Origin: Tigriopus japonicus
Lineage: Eukaryota > Arthropoda > Copepoda > Harpacticoida > Harpacticidae
Length of the DNA: 64,000 bases
Direction of reading: 5' to 3'
Assembly (NCBI GenBank): GCA_010645155.1
Contig: JAAGOF010000288.1
Span: 128,288-192,287, forward strand
A program made the translations under genes and the position numbers. Numbering within the stretch: position 1 is the stretch's first letter; every line of letters begins with the position of its first letter. Below the pieces are notes generated by a model. The model was not told where the DNA came from. It searched no databases and saw only the letters and a program-made list of their open reading frames with translations. Positions 48,351 to 58,493 of this stretch are shown piece after piece.

Positions 48351-51300
48351 TTATTGAAACTATAATAATGATTAACTCTCTTTACAGGGAATCCCATTCC
48401 TTGGAGCGGTATTGAAAAATCCGCCCTCCCCAAAAATAATAATAATAATAATAATATTTAACCTTGTCCTTCTCAAATATTTCTGATTTGAACATGTTGA
48501 AAATTTTCTAGGCCAAGGACAAAAAAGTTTTTCAGCTAAAAATAGGCCAAACAGTTCTTCAGCCAAATATGCTTAAAAAAGATCGGTAAATATAATCAAC
48601 CCTTCAAACGGTGGCGTAAATTCTCGACTAAATGTTGACGCCAATATCGGTATTTTTGACCTATTTCCTACAGAGGTTGAACTTGGTATTATCAGAACCT
48701 ACAGCACTAAGCAATCATGGTAGATACCCATTTCAAGATTGGGAACGGGCAGACCTGAGTTAGTAAAATTCAACTTTTATAACGTAATTAATTACAATTA
48801 CATTGTTTGATAAAGTATTTAAATACAATTAAGATTACTTCATTTTCACATGTATTGAATAACAATTACAATTACTTGAACAAATGATGAATTATATTTC
48901 AATTACATTTGTCCATTTAGCAACAAGACGTGATTTCTCTTAAAGTGCAATAATATGTTAGAAGCGTCAAAAACTTGTCAGCTTTGGGTACATCATCTAT
49001 GCTGAAAGTTTTGAAAGATGGGGAAAATTTGAGAAATCTTTAATCAAAACTTGTTTTGTAAGTGAAAATGTAATTGTAATTTGTAATTGCAAATTACAAT
49101 TGCATCACAGGTCTGGGAACTGAAATCAGTACATTCGTTCCCAAGAAAACCAACTCCAGAAATAGGCGTGCGTAAATTCGTTCCCACTTTCCTGTTCAAT
49201 TCTGTTAGTCCCATTTCTTCATTTTCTCGATAATCTTGTAAAGAACGCGACTAATCTTTCCAAGAAGTGCCCCAAACGTCTTGAAACATTTGAAACAGTG
49301 GCTTGGCTTCACTCATCTAAGCCTTGAGAATATTTCTTACTTATTCTTGGCTATTTTTCTACCAATCTCAGAAAATCTGAGAGAACCGGATTACTAGGAA
49401 ATCAAAATCTATCTAATAAGAATATATGCGCCATATGTACGTCCAACTGTGAGGTTGAGTGACCGACACTATTTTCTGGAAATTTCAAAGAAGTCCCTTT
49501 TGCTGAGACTTTGAACCCTGTGCATCCCTGACAAAGACTGTGGGCCTCAAACGATTTGAGATTGAATTCCGGCGGCCTCATCCCCAAGAGTAGCCTGCTC
49601 CAGCCAAAACAGCCCGACGACAGACATAGCCTAGTGATTGGACAGACCTCGTCTGTTCGAGCGCACCGCTTGCTCATTGGCTCATTTGGAAGTCACGTGA
49701 CGGAGGCCTCCGGATTTTCCGCGGACAACTGGGAAAATATCTAAGTTTTGAGAGGGAAAGATGAAAAGTGGTGGGCGGCAGCCCACGAACGAAGAGGGGG
49801 AAGAGAGGGTAAGGACTACAGAGACCGGACGTTTAACGGGAGGGTAGGAGACTGAGTAAGAGTGGATTTCAAGGAGCCTAAGCGTCGCATCCGTCACTCG
49901 CTCAGAAATGAAGTGAAGTAAGCTCGGTTCGTTCAATGCGACGGGTCTCTGGCCTTTTGAGAGGCGCTCAGCGAGCGTTCTAAGTACTAAGGTGACCACG
50001 TCACGGCCACCTTCAGGCTTGAGGGGAGGCGAATCAGACTTGTGGTTGGTTAGTTAAAGCTTCATTCAAAAAAAAAGATGGATGCCGTTAGCTTTGGAGA
50101 CTAACGTTACAAGTCCACTTGGACTTGTATTTGATTTACTTGCGATAAGGTGGACAAGCGTCCTTTTTGTGAGTTATTTGTTTTGTTTGTCTCCATTTTA
50201 TGCATCCCAAGGATTGACCTGTGGCAATTACTCTCAAAGCGACGTTGATTACAAATATAACACGTAACCAATGACTTAAATCAGCAAAATTTTGTCCACT
50301 GAAATTCCTTCACATGAACCCATTATAACATCGACTTCTTCAATGTACTTTACTTCAAACCCATGGACCTACCAACCGCTCCCAACCCTGATGAACTATC
50401 CACCATTGAGGCCTTGTAGAAAGAACAACATATTTTTGATCAGTCTCGTCGATCAACTTCGAACAAATCGTTCCACTGTCTATGGACTTTTCCGTGGCAG
50501 TCTCGGCTCTGAACTCTGAAATTGATCACGCTCCAAAGTGTGGAACGGGCCCAGGAACCCCCAAAGGCACGACGCAGGTATGACGTGCCTGCTGCTAGCC
50601 GAAGACTGGCGAATGGCGAGCCGGAACGGCTTCGCGATTTCCCGGGTGAACTTCACCACACTCTGCCCACTACCAATACATCGTCCCGCCATCTATCCAC
50701 CTTTGGATGGGAGACAGCTGCTGACAATCTGGTATGAATGGTGTTCATAGTGCCGGCAATTTCCCCTTAGACCTGAATCCGCTTTTGGGATTCGAGTTTA
50801 CGAGTAGCGGTTACGGCGATGAATATTAACTAAATAAAACTTAATGGAGGAATATTGATTGATTAGGGACGGAAGATGGCTTCAAATTTGTTAAATCTGA
50901 ATGGTTTGGATCCATTCGAGGCAAATTTTGACGAAAGGTTTCATGAATCCAAGGCAATTTTTCACGCCTCGCTCACATTTGGCCTTATTTTTTGGAAAAT
51001 AGCCATCACCCTGTATTTTGCTGCTCCCTTTCACAGTACGAAGCAGTGATCGGCAGAAAGTTTTTTTTGGACCCCGCTCGGCAGGATTTCCAGCTGGACA
51101 GGCTCGTCGTCAGCAGCCCACCAACCTGGGGTGAACGATGACTGTGTTTCTAGTGTCCCCAAAGCAGTCTTCTAGAGGTCAAATTAGATTGATTCTGACT
51201 CATCTCGTGATGAAACAACTATTCGTGTCTTGATTTCTCGCACCAAGAATAATATTTTAACCATCTTCCATAAGAATCTGACCAATTCTCGATCTACCAA

Positions 51301-51479
51301 TCACAGTCTTCTACAAAAATTTAATAGGAAAATACATGTATCTCAATCTGGTATCTTTAAAGCGTCTCATCTGGCCTAACCCCTAAATGAAAAAGCACCA
51401 AACCGGCGGACGGGCGCGCCCGTAGATGTACTGGTAGGCCGGGAAATGCTACTAAGGACTGGCGCGCGATCGACAGTCA
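48351..51479. other. Intergenic DNA; no supported gene
   Basis: An (AAT)n tract is at 48435-48458 and AT-rich ATTACAATTA-type repeats lie near 48790-49110. A perfect GTCACGTGAC palindrome (E-box/CLEAR-like) is at 49692-49701 in GC-richer DNA, with a nearby ATTGG, which suggests promoter-like sequence. A short frame at 50082-50267 looks signal-peptide-like at its middle, and one at 50876-51049 starts MASNLLNLNGLDPFEANFDE, but neither has splice or family support. Confidence 0.4.
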
Positions 51480-51631
51480 GCAGAAGCTAGGCTGACTCGC
51501 TCGGCGAGTGAGTGAGTGAGTGAGTGAGCGTGCGTGTGTGTTCAACGAAAGACGAGAGGAGAACGCCGAAATTTTCAACTCCAAATATCTGGCCATCCCG
51601 GAGGAATCCCGCGGATCAAATCGATGTAAAG
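51480..51631 (+). promoter_or_regulatory. Probable 5' UTR exon of the MEP-1 gene
   Basis: GC-richer sequence with a GTGA repeat at 51506-51528 ends at GTAAAG|GTAAGC (exon end 51631). The partner acceptor is TTATTTCAG at 52047-52055, directly before the MEP-1 ATG, giving a 424-nt first intron. The transcription start was not located. Trans-splicing to the 52055 acceptor is an alternative. Confidence 0.45.
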
Positions 51632-52055
51632 GTAAGCCCGTGTGCCGCGGTTCGAATGAGCCGCCGCAAGCCGTGATCGAGGCCCATTCCACGGGGTCAT
51701 CCCATGATGGATCCCGCCTCGATGGGAACGAGCTCGAACCAACAACCCAGCACAGCCGACCCAGTAGTTACGCGAACAACCGCCGCGACGTCGGGTGGCG
51801 CTTCGATCGACCCAACCTCAGCATGGCTCAGTCTCACTTTTTTTCCAAGGCGTACTTGGGAAAGGCAGGCGTGATTGGGCGTGGGTCCTTCCCACCTCCC
51901 TCCTCCTCCTCTTTCCTCCCCTTAGAACGGCATGATCATTCAATGGAGGGGAAAACGGAATATTGACGATGGGCAATAAATATGACGAATGAAGGAAAAT
52001 AGGCGGCCATTTTAAGGCGGATCATGACGATGAAAATCTCGATGATTTATTTCAG

Positions 52056-55000
52056 ATGGCCGACATTGAATCGGGCAAATCGCTGACTTCCGAGACCGAT
52101 CCGGAAAAAACCGAAGAGTCTGATCAGGCGGCTTCGGATTCGGCCACTCTCAAAGAAACGGTCACAGCCAAAGACTCGAAAATGCCCGTGACGGACACGC
52201 CCTCCCAAGATGACGAATCGGACCATCTCGAAGCGGGATTAACCAATGGCGGCGGATTCGTCACGGGAGATGATGAAAGCGTGACCAGTCGAACGGAAAA
52301 TGGACACCATGCCCATGAAGAAGGGGAAGAACGAGAAGAACGGACCAGTCAAATGGTTTCGGAAGCGTCGCACGATGAAGAATCGCAAAACGGCAGTCAG
52401 ACCACCACCGAAGAAAACGCGGAAGCCAATCGCGCTGACGATCACGGCGAAGACGGCGAGCACGCTTTTATGGAAGATGAAGATGATGAGGACCTCGATC
52501 GAGACGAGGACGAGGAGAATCATCGGGGAAGCGACAACGCGGAAATGGACGAAGAGGATGACGACGATGATGATGACGAAATCCGGGAAGTGGCCGTCGT
52601 CAATGGAGGCGAAAAGAGTTCGTCCTCGAGGCGTAAGAGTCCTCAAAAGATCCGTCACGATATGGAAGAGGACGACGATGATATCGATGAAGTGGAAGAC
52701 GCCAGTAGCGACGAAGTCGAAGAGATCCAAGACGACGACGGTGATTCAGATATCATGGAAGTGGATGCGGAAGATCCATTGGCCTCGGGTGCTACGGACC
52801 ATGCCCCATCCGGGGGACCCAACGTGGTCACCATTGACGATCTCAAAACCATCCAACGATTGGCCTCGTCGGCTTCCAAAAAGAACTCGGAGCGCGACGG
52901 TGGCCCAAGTGGGAAAAGCGGTGGTGAGGGTGATGCCAATGTGGTCATGATTGACACCAATTCTATACTCGCGGGTAAGGCCACAAGTGGGGTCACCATC
53001 ACGCCGGCCAATCCCAGATCCTCGCACGGCAGCCATTCATCGTCAGACCTGAGTGGGTTAAGTTTACCCTCGGGTGTGACCATTAGTCAGACGTCCAAAA
53101 GCGCGGGTCCCGAAATTAATAGCAGTAGTAGTGGTAATAGTGCGACGGCCTTCGCTCCCGACAAGAAAGGACAGTTGAACGATCCCAATTTGACGGACGA
53201 TACTTTTGTGGTGGAAGCGCCGTCCTTCATCGTGCCCTATGTGTACGAAAAACCGCCCAAAGAGACCTTTGACGCCTTCAAAGAAGACATTCAGAAATTG
53301 GCTCAGGAGAAAGCCAAAGAAGAGAAAAAGAAGAAGGAAGACGACAAGAAGGGCGACGAGGACGAAGAAGACATTGTCGAGGTACCGCTCGAGAAAGATT
53401 CACCCCTGCCCAAGAAGAAACCGACGAATCCAAATTTCTTCGAATCCACCCTCGGCAAGTTCTTCACCGACCTCGGAATGAATCTCGTTCAAGAGGCCGT
53501 CCAGACTGACCTTCTGAAAGACCAAATTCGTCGCAGTCAGAAAGATAAAAGTGCAGCCGTGATGCACGCTATCAAATCCCTTCGAATGAACCTTGAAAGC
53601 TCGAAAGAGGCCAATGAGCCGTTCCGGCAGAGCTTGAAAAAGTGCCGGTTCTGCTCGTTCCGCACCGAATCCGACGTGGTGCTTCAAAACCACTTGGAAA
53701 CCCCGCACATGCGGCAATTCATGTACCGTTGCAATTTCTGTTCATTCGACACCAAGATGCCGCAGGATGTTCTGCAACACATGCTAACCCAACACGGGGT
53801 CAAGGGTCACTTGGAACGGGCTCCGGGCATTCACCAATGTCCTCTGTGTCCTTTTGAGGACAATATGAAGGGCAAACTCACCCGCCACAAGAACAGCTGC
53901 GATAAACGATATCGGCCCGAAAAGAACCAAGACGCTCCTCTGGATTGGGAGCCGCCTGCCAAAATTCCCAAACCTCAGATGATGCGTCGACCCGGTATGA
54001 TGAACCCGGTTCCCGGAGGCTTTGTGGGCGGAGCTCCTCGTGGATTTGCACCGGGCGGTATGCGACCGATGATGGGGGCACCTCGCTCGGGATATCCACA
54101 GATGCCTCAGCTTCAATTCGGTCCACGAGGGCGAGGACGTCCGCCAATGGGCAATCATCCCCACAAGCTCGATATGAAACACATGCGTCCAGGTAAGTTC
54201 AAGAACTGCCTCCCTCCCGGTTCTGCCACCATTGAGGTTCATTTTCTTAATGTTTTTTTTTTTTTGTTTGTGTCTGAAGGCTTACCGAATTTGAACCCAT
54301 TAGGTGGACTCGGGAAAGCCGCCAATAATCCCCTCCTCAAAAGCTACATAAACAATTTACAAGGGCCGCAACGTAACTTGATGCCAGGAGGTCGAAACAA
54401 CTTCCAGAGCAATTCTCTTCTTTCGAGCCTCGGCTCGAACTCGTCGGTTACCATTCAGGTAAGACCAACACCCTTAGTTTGTGCCCAGTGGAATATAGCA
54501 TTTTCATTTTGTATCTCTTTTTCTCTTGGGTAGAGTGTCAATCAGCGCTCGGGTCACAATCGATCCAGCACCACCCCCAGTATATCTATTACGCCTCTAC
54601 CTGGAAGACAGTCGAATACTGGAGGAGGTGGACCCATCCGCCACCGCCCAACTTCGGCCCACAACTCACCAGCTTCATCGATGGGGCGTGGTTCGGCTGC
54701 GAGTGCGAATGTGCCTTCTGCCGCCGGCAGCAAGGGCAATTTTGTCATTTGCGAAATTTGTGACGGATATATCAAGGACCTGGATCAGTTGCGCAATCAT
54801 ATGCTGTGGATTCACAAAGTGAAGATACATCCCAAGATGATCTACAATCGTCCTCCGCTCAACTGCCAAAAGTGTCAGTTCCGGTTCTTCACGGATCAGG
54901 GTCTCGAACGACATCTCCTGGGATCTCATGGCCTCGTCACGGCCAGCATGCAAGACCTGGCCAACAAGGGGCAGGACTCGGGGCGGTGCCCGGTGTGTGG

Positions 55001-55873
55001 GAAAGTGTTCCAGTGGAAACTGCTCAACCACGTGGCCAAGGATCATCAGAAGACGCTGAAACCGGCCCATCTCTCTTACAAGTGCACCGTGTGTACCGCC
55101 ACATTCGGGCAGTATAAGCTCTTTGAGAACCACGTCTATCAAGCGCACAGGTAAGTGTCGAGCAAAATGCAGAAGGGCATCTTTGGATTGAATCAAATCC
55201 TTTGGCGCGACAAGCTTTCTAAACACGGTTTCGATTATTGTTGTAGTGGAGCGGCGAAGAAGGCTGATCGAGCCAAGCAAATGGCCAAGGGCGGGTTTGG
55301 ACCCAAGGCGGGTCCGGTGAAAGTTCCACAAGACATCACCATCATACCCAAACCAGCATCCCTCAACTCTGCCAAGGTAACATTGATTGGCCTCAAGGAT
55401 TGAAATTTTGGCGCCAATGGCAAATAAAACAATTTTTTTCTCAGGGCTCGGGCTCGGTCTCAATTTCTTCAGCCACCATCCAGCCAACCAAGAAACCTGA
55501 TGTGATTGATATCGACGATGAGGAAGAAGAAATTGACGATGTCGAGGAAGAATCCGAACGAGTAAGTGGCTTTAGAAAAGAAATTAGAAATTCGGCACTC
55601 CCCCTAATTAATCTTGTGGCTTTCTTGTAGAAACGCAAGAACGGTGCTTCCTCAAAACGCGCAGCCACCAATGATGGAGAAACGGGATCGTCCTCAACGG
55701 CGGGTCCAGCGTCCAAAAAGGCCAAGTCCAGTCGTGAGGACGAGGGTAAAGTGGTCGAATCGCATAATAATGATAATGGGGCCGACGAGGAAGAAATTCA
55801 AGAGGTGCCCGACGAGGACAGTGATCAAGAGGGTGTGGAAGAAATCCAAGATGAGGAGCCAGAGGACGATTGA
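52056..55873 (+). CDS. MEP-1: MEP-1 homologue, seven-zinc-finger chromatin repressor
   Basis: Seven coding exons (52056-54192, 54280-54458, 54534-55150, 55247-55376, 55445-55561, 55631-55873, with phases agreeing; the first carries two-thirds of the protein) encode 1140 residues, close to the length I recall for Drosophila MEP-1. Note that these are six coding exons plus the 5' UTR exon. Residues 1-260 are very acidic; a Lys/Glu coiled-coil-like stretch lies near 410-440; the conserved block FFESTLGKFFTDLGMNLVQE leads into fingers 1-3 (about 530-615, C2H2, C2H2, C2HC). A Gly/Pro/Met-rich region follows, then fingers 4-7 (about 845-980). VIDIDDEEEE near 1040 resembles a SUMO-interacting motif, and the C-terminus is again acidic. 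MEP-1 works with the Mi-2 remodeller in SUMO-linked repression. The ATG immediately follows a splice acceptor. Confidence 0.88.
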
Positions 55874-57298
55874 ATGCTTGAAACAGGAAAAAAGAGTCGT
55901 CTCCTCCGGCCTGATTCGATTTTCACATGCTCCGCCGCGTATTTCCCCCGGAATATTTTAGTTTGTATTATTCATATATCCTCTTCCCCCCCAAAAAACA
56001 ACTGCCCCTACCCAGGGCAATTGCTCTGTGAAATTCATTCTCCGCCTAAATCAATACTTCAAAGCGAACAAAACGAGTGTCCACCTTTCTTTTTCGAACT
56101 CGACGAATGTAAGTTCTTGTACTTCACTCACTCACACGCATCCATTCACACGCACACTCACACAGACACCCGAAGCAAACAAACCCGCAAACCCCCTCTT
56201 TGTGTAGTTGCATTCATTGGTTCCCGTGACCGCAAATTTGTCTTTTTGAGTAATGGCCACCGCCACACCACGCATATATTTTGGAGATAAGAAGCAAACC
56301 GTTATTATTATTACTAGAAAAACTCGAAACCTGTTCTGAACGATCGAGAATTCGAACATGAACAACCACCACCAGAACTATTATTACATCTACTACATCA
56401 TCAACAAGAGCAAAAATAATACCAACCACACTTCTTGAAATATAAACGTCCAACGACAGAGAGTTTTTTTAAGTAATGAAACAAGAGGGATCTAAACGAG
56501 TAATGGACCGAAAGGGCTCTTGACCGAAACCGTAAGTTTCGTTTCTCCCGAAAGAAGGCTTAACCGTAACCACAAGCATTTGACCGTAAATTATATTCAT
56601 ACAAAATTCACTGTGAAATTTGTATTGGTCATGTGTGCGACGTTAGGCAATTCTGAATCTTTAAAATCCAAAGAAATGAGTTCAGAGGGTGTTGGATAAG
56701 AAAAGTCCGCGACTTTGTCGTCAAACTCCATATTTGAGTCTGTATTCAGTTTCGGTAGGCGTAACGGGAAACCTAAGGTTTCTAAAAAAACCATTACATT
56801 TAGATCAGCGTTGCAAATTAGGTCCGTCTTTTTCAGTGGCATAGTGGAGGAAGAAAGTCAAAGGCGAGAATTAGCCTTATCCGAATGAATGATGGATATC
56901 TTTTTTTTTTAGTTACATAAGCTCAATCGAAGCCAATTTTCAAAATTCGGCCCTCTTTATGTCGATATTATAGGATTGAACGAGATGCGCGAGTTTGCTC
57001 ACTCTTGCAAGCCATTTTCATTCATTTCATCTCTCAATTCTTTTGAAAGTCTTGTCATACGAGTTCTTTTTTTACTCGGCGTCGTCGCCCTTCTTTAAAA
57101 TTCTAGGGTTTTTCTAACACTGACGAGAAGTAAGACCTGAATATAGACAAAAATGACCTTGCCGATGGACTCCCTTTCGCCTACTTAAACTGGAATGCCA
57201 AAGGGTGCATATGAAAACTTTCATTTTTCATCCCAAAACCCCAAAAAACTGAAACATAGGCCTTCAACATTGGACACTTATCCTTTAATAAGAAACAT
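55874..57298. other. MEP-1 3' UTR and convergent intergenic DNA
   Basis: Between the convergent MEP-1 and RBIS-like genes. Minus-strand ATTAAA just past the RBIS-like stop (near 57286) may be its poly(A) signal. A minus-strand frame of 81 codons with a true ATG (56842-56597, starting MPLKKTDLICNADLN) has no acceptor before it and no family I know; it is not annotated as a gene. Confidence 0.4.
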
Positions 57299-57702
57299 CT
57301 ACTTTTGCGTTTTTTCGCTGTCTTGGCCAAATTTGCTGAAATCGTCCATCATGGCATCCACATTAACGTCCTCTTGAACTGCAGTACTATTGGCGGCTGG
57401 TTCGATCTTAGTCCTCATTACCGGCTTCTTCTGCATGCTCACCGCCTTCTGTTGCATCTCTTTGAACTGCTTATCGAGATTGGCCACTTCATCCGTCTTC
57501 TTGTTCCGACCTTGAGCCAGCTACAAAGCAAGCCGACGAGATATTATCCATGTCAAGACTTCTTCTCGACTTCACTCACCTTTTTTAACTTGATGTCCAC
57601 TGGTTGAGGTCTACCCTTGGCCTTGCCTGCCTTTCCTCCCACGACCTTGAAGTTCATGTTGTTCCTGGACTGACCTCGTTTATGCTTATCCTTGGCTCCC
57701 AT
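57299..57702 (-). CDS. RBIS: RBIS-like ribosomal biogenesis factor
   Basis: Two minus-strand exons (57702-57580 and 57520-57299; GTGAGT donor, TTTGTAG acceptor, phase 0) encode 114 residues. The start MGAKDKHKRGQSRNNMNFKV and then GKAKGRPQPVDIKLKK, followed by NLDKQFKEMQQK, parallel the human RBIS (C8orf59) layout: basic N-terminus with SRNVF and KAKNKAKPVTTNLKK, then a short helix. Human RBIS has 100 residues and acts in 60S ribosome assembly. Third gene of the head-to-tail cluster. TTTGTAG at 57721-57715 is an acceptor 12 nt before the ATG, with only 67 nt between the FCF1 stop and that acceptor. Family assignment rests on short similarity from memory. Confidence 0.65.
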
Positions 57703-57782
57703 GATGGTAAATATCTACAAAGGCAAAAAATCCGACACAATTGAAAGGGATGACATATTCTGAATAATGAGTTCCTTCGGTT
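57703..57782 (-). promoter_or_regulatory. FCF1-RBIS gap: poly(A) signal and candidate trans-splice acceptor
   Basis: Read on the minus strand, AATAAA (57787-57782) overlaps the FCF1 TAA. It is followed within 67 nt by GATTTTTTGCCTTTGTAG, a strong acceptor ending at 57715, and then 12 nt to the RBIS-like ATG. There is no room for an ordinary promoter plus first exon and intron. Confidence 0.6.
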
Positions 57783-58376
57783 TTATTTGGGTGCGCCATA
57801 GGCGTCCGGCATTCGTTCAATGGTATATCGATGTTGAGACAAGAACATAATGGGCACTCCCGGAATCTGTCGGATCCTGCGTTTTAGGTCTTTATCACAC
57901 GTGGCCACGATGTAGCACTTGTGTTGAGTCACCCGGTCCACTAAACAGTCGTCGGCATAAGTGCCTTTGTGCAGACAGGGCAATCGCTCGAATTTGGGGT
58001 CCCGTACAATCTTGAGGGCTAGCCGATATTTGGCACCCAATTTCTCCAGTTCACCCATCACACAGTCGGTCACATAGGGAATGCATTTGGCGTACAAGCA
58101 GTCCATCATGGACTGCATAATGTCCATCTTGTTCTTGATGGAGTAGTTGATGAAGTTGGTATCGACGAGAATGTGAAACGGAGGTCCCAATTGTGTGTTG
58201 TACTGGAAGAAGAGAGCGGATGAGGTTTGAGGTGCTTCGGTGATTTTCATCTCTGAGGGATCCTCTTTCTTCTTTTTTTTGGGCGGCTCTCGATCCTTGT
58301 CTTTGATCCGAGGATCGTTGAGACTGATCATTCGTTTCATGGTGGCAAACTTCTTGGTGCGTTTGGCTCGCGGCAT
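57783..58376 (-). CDS. FCF1: FCF1/UTP24 pre-rRNA endonuclease (PIN domain)
   Basis: A single exon of 197 residues (human FCF1 has 198). The Lys-rich N-terminus ([17 protein letters not shown]) and [20 protein letters not shown] match the family closely. The PIN domain spans about 66-165 with acidic residues Asp72 (VDTNF), Asp142/143 (GTYADDCLV) and Asp161/163 ([10 protein letters not shown]), all kept, so catalysis is expected. [15 protein letters not shown] is the conserved end. FCF1 acts in the nucleolar small-subunit processome and cuts pre-rRNA on the way to 18S. Second gene of the cluster: its ATG lies directly after TTATCTTTTAG, 117 nt after the importin-4 stop. The stop overlaps AATAAA. 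Confidence 0.97.
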   Translation of the reverse strand: MPRAKRTKKFATMKRMISLNDPRIKDKDREPPKKKKKEDPSEMKITEAPQTSSALFFQYNTQLGPPFHILVDTNFINYSIKNKMDIMQSMMDCLYAKCIPYVTDCVMGELEKLGAKYRLALKIVRDPKFERLPCLHKGTYADDCLVDRVTQHKCYIVATCDKDLKRRIRQIPGVPIMFLSQHRYTIERMPDAYGAPK

Positions 58377-58493
58377 CTAAAAGATAAGGAGAAGTTGCAA
58401 CAGGTCCATATAAAAAAGCGTAGGAAGCTATTAAACTCTTTTTTTTCTTTTCTTTCGGGTTTGTTTGACTAATAACATTAAAAGCGATCAAGC
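58377..58493 (-). promoter_or_regulatory. IPO4-FCF1 gap with candidate trans-splice acceptor at the ATG
   Basis: The 117-nt gap, read on the minus strand, is AT-rich, holds an A-rich AAAGAAAAGAAAAAAAAGAG run, and ends in CTTCTCCTTATCTTTTAG immediately before the FCF1 ATG. I find no AATAAA and no donor that would make a local 5' UTR exon. Confidence 0.6.

Noticed and set aside
50082..50267. 61-codon frame with a hydrophobic stretch followed by a Cys-containing segment, as a secreted protein exon
   Set aside because: The start is not at an N-terminal signal position and the end has only a weak donor-like word.
50876..51049. 57-codon frame starting MASNLLNLNGLDPFEANFDE with a good start context
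   Set aside because: No family recognised, no acceptor or poly(A) signal that would make it a gene; chance frame not excluded.
52239..53083. Long minus-strand and +1 frames opposite the MEP-1 acidic region
   Set aside because: Shadows of GA-rich acidic codons (poly-Glu/Asp) in the real gene.
54675..55487. 270-codon minus-strand frame over the MEP-1 zinc-finger exons
   Set aside because: It crosses real exons and introns of MEP-1 and has no domain; a shadow frame.
56597..56842. 81-codon minus-strand frame with ATG downstream of RBIS, as a fourth operon gene
   Set aside because: No acceptor precedes the ATG, the gap is 457 nt, and no family is recognised.
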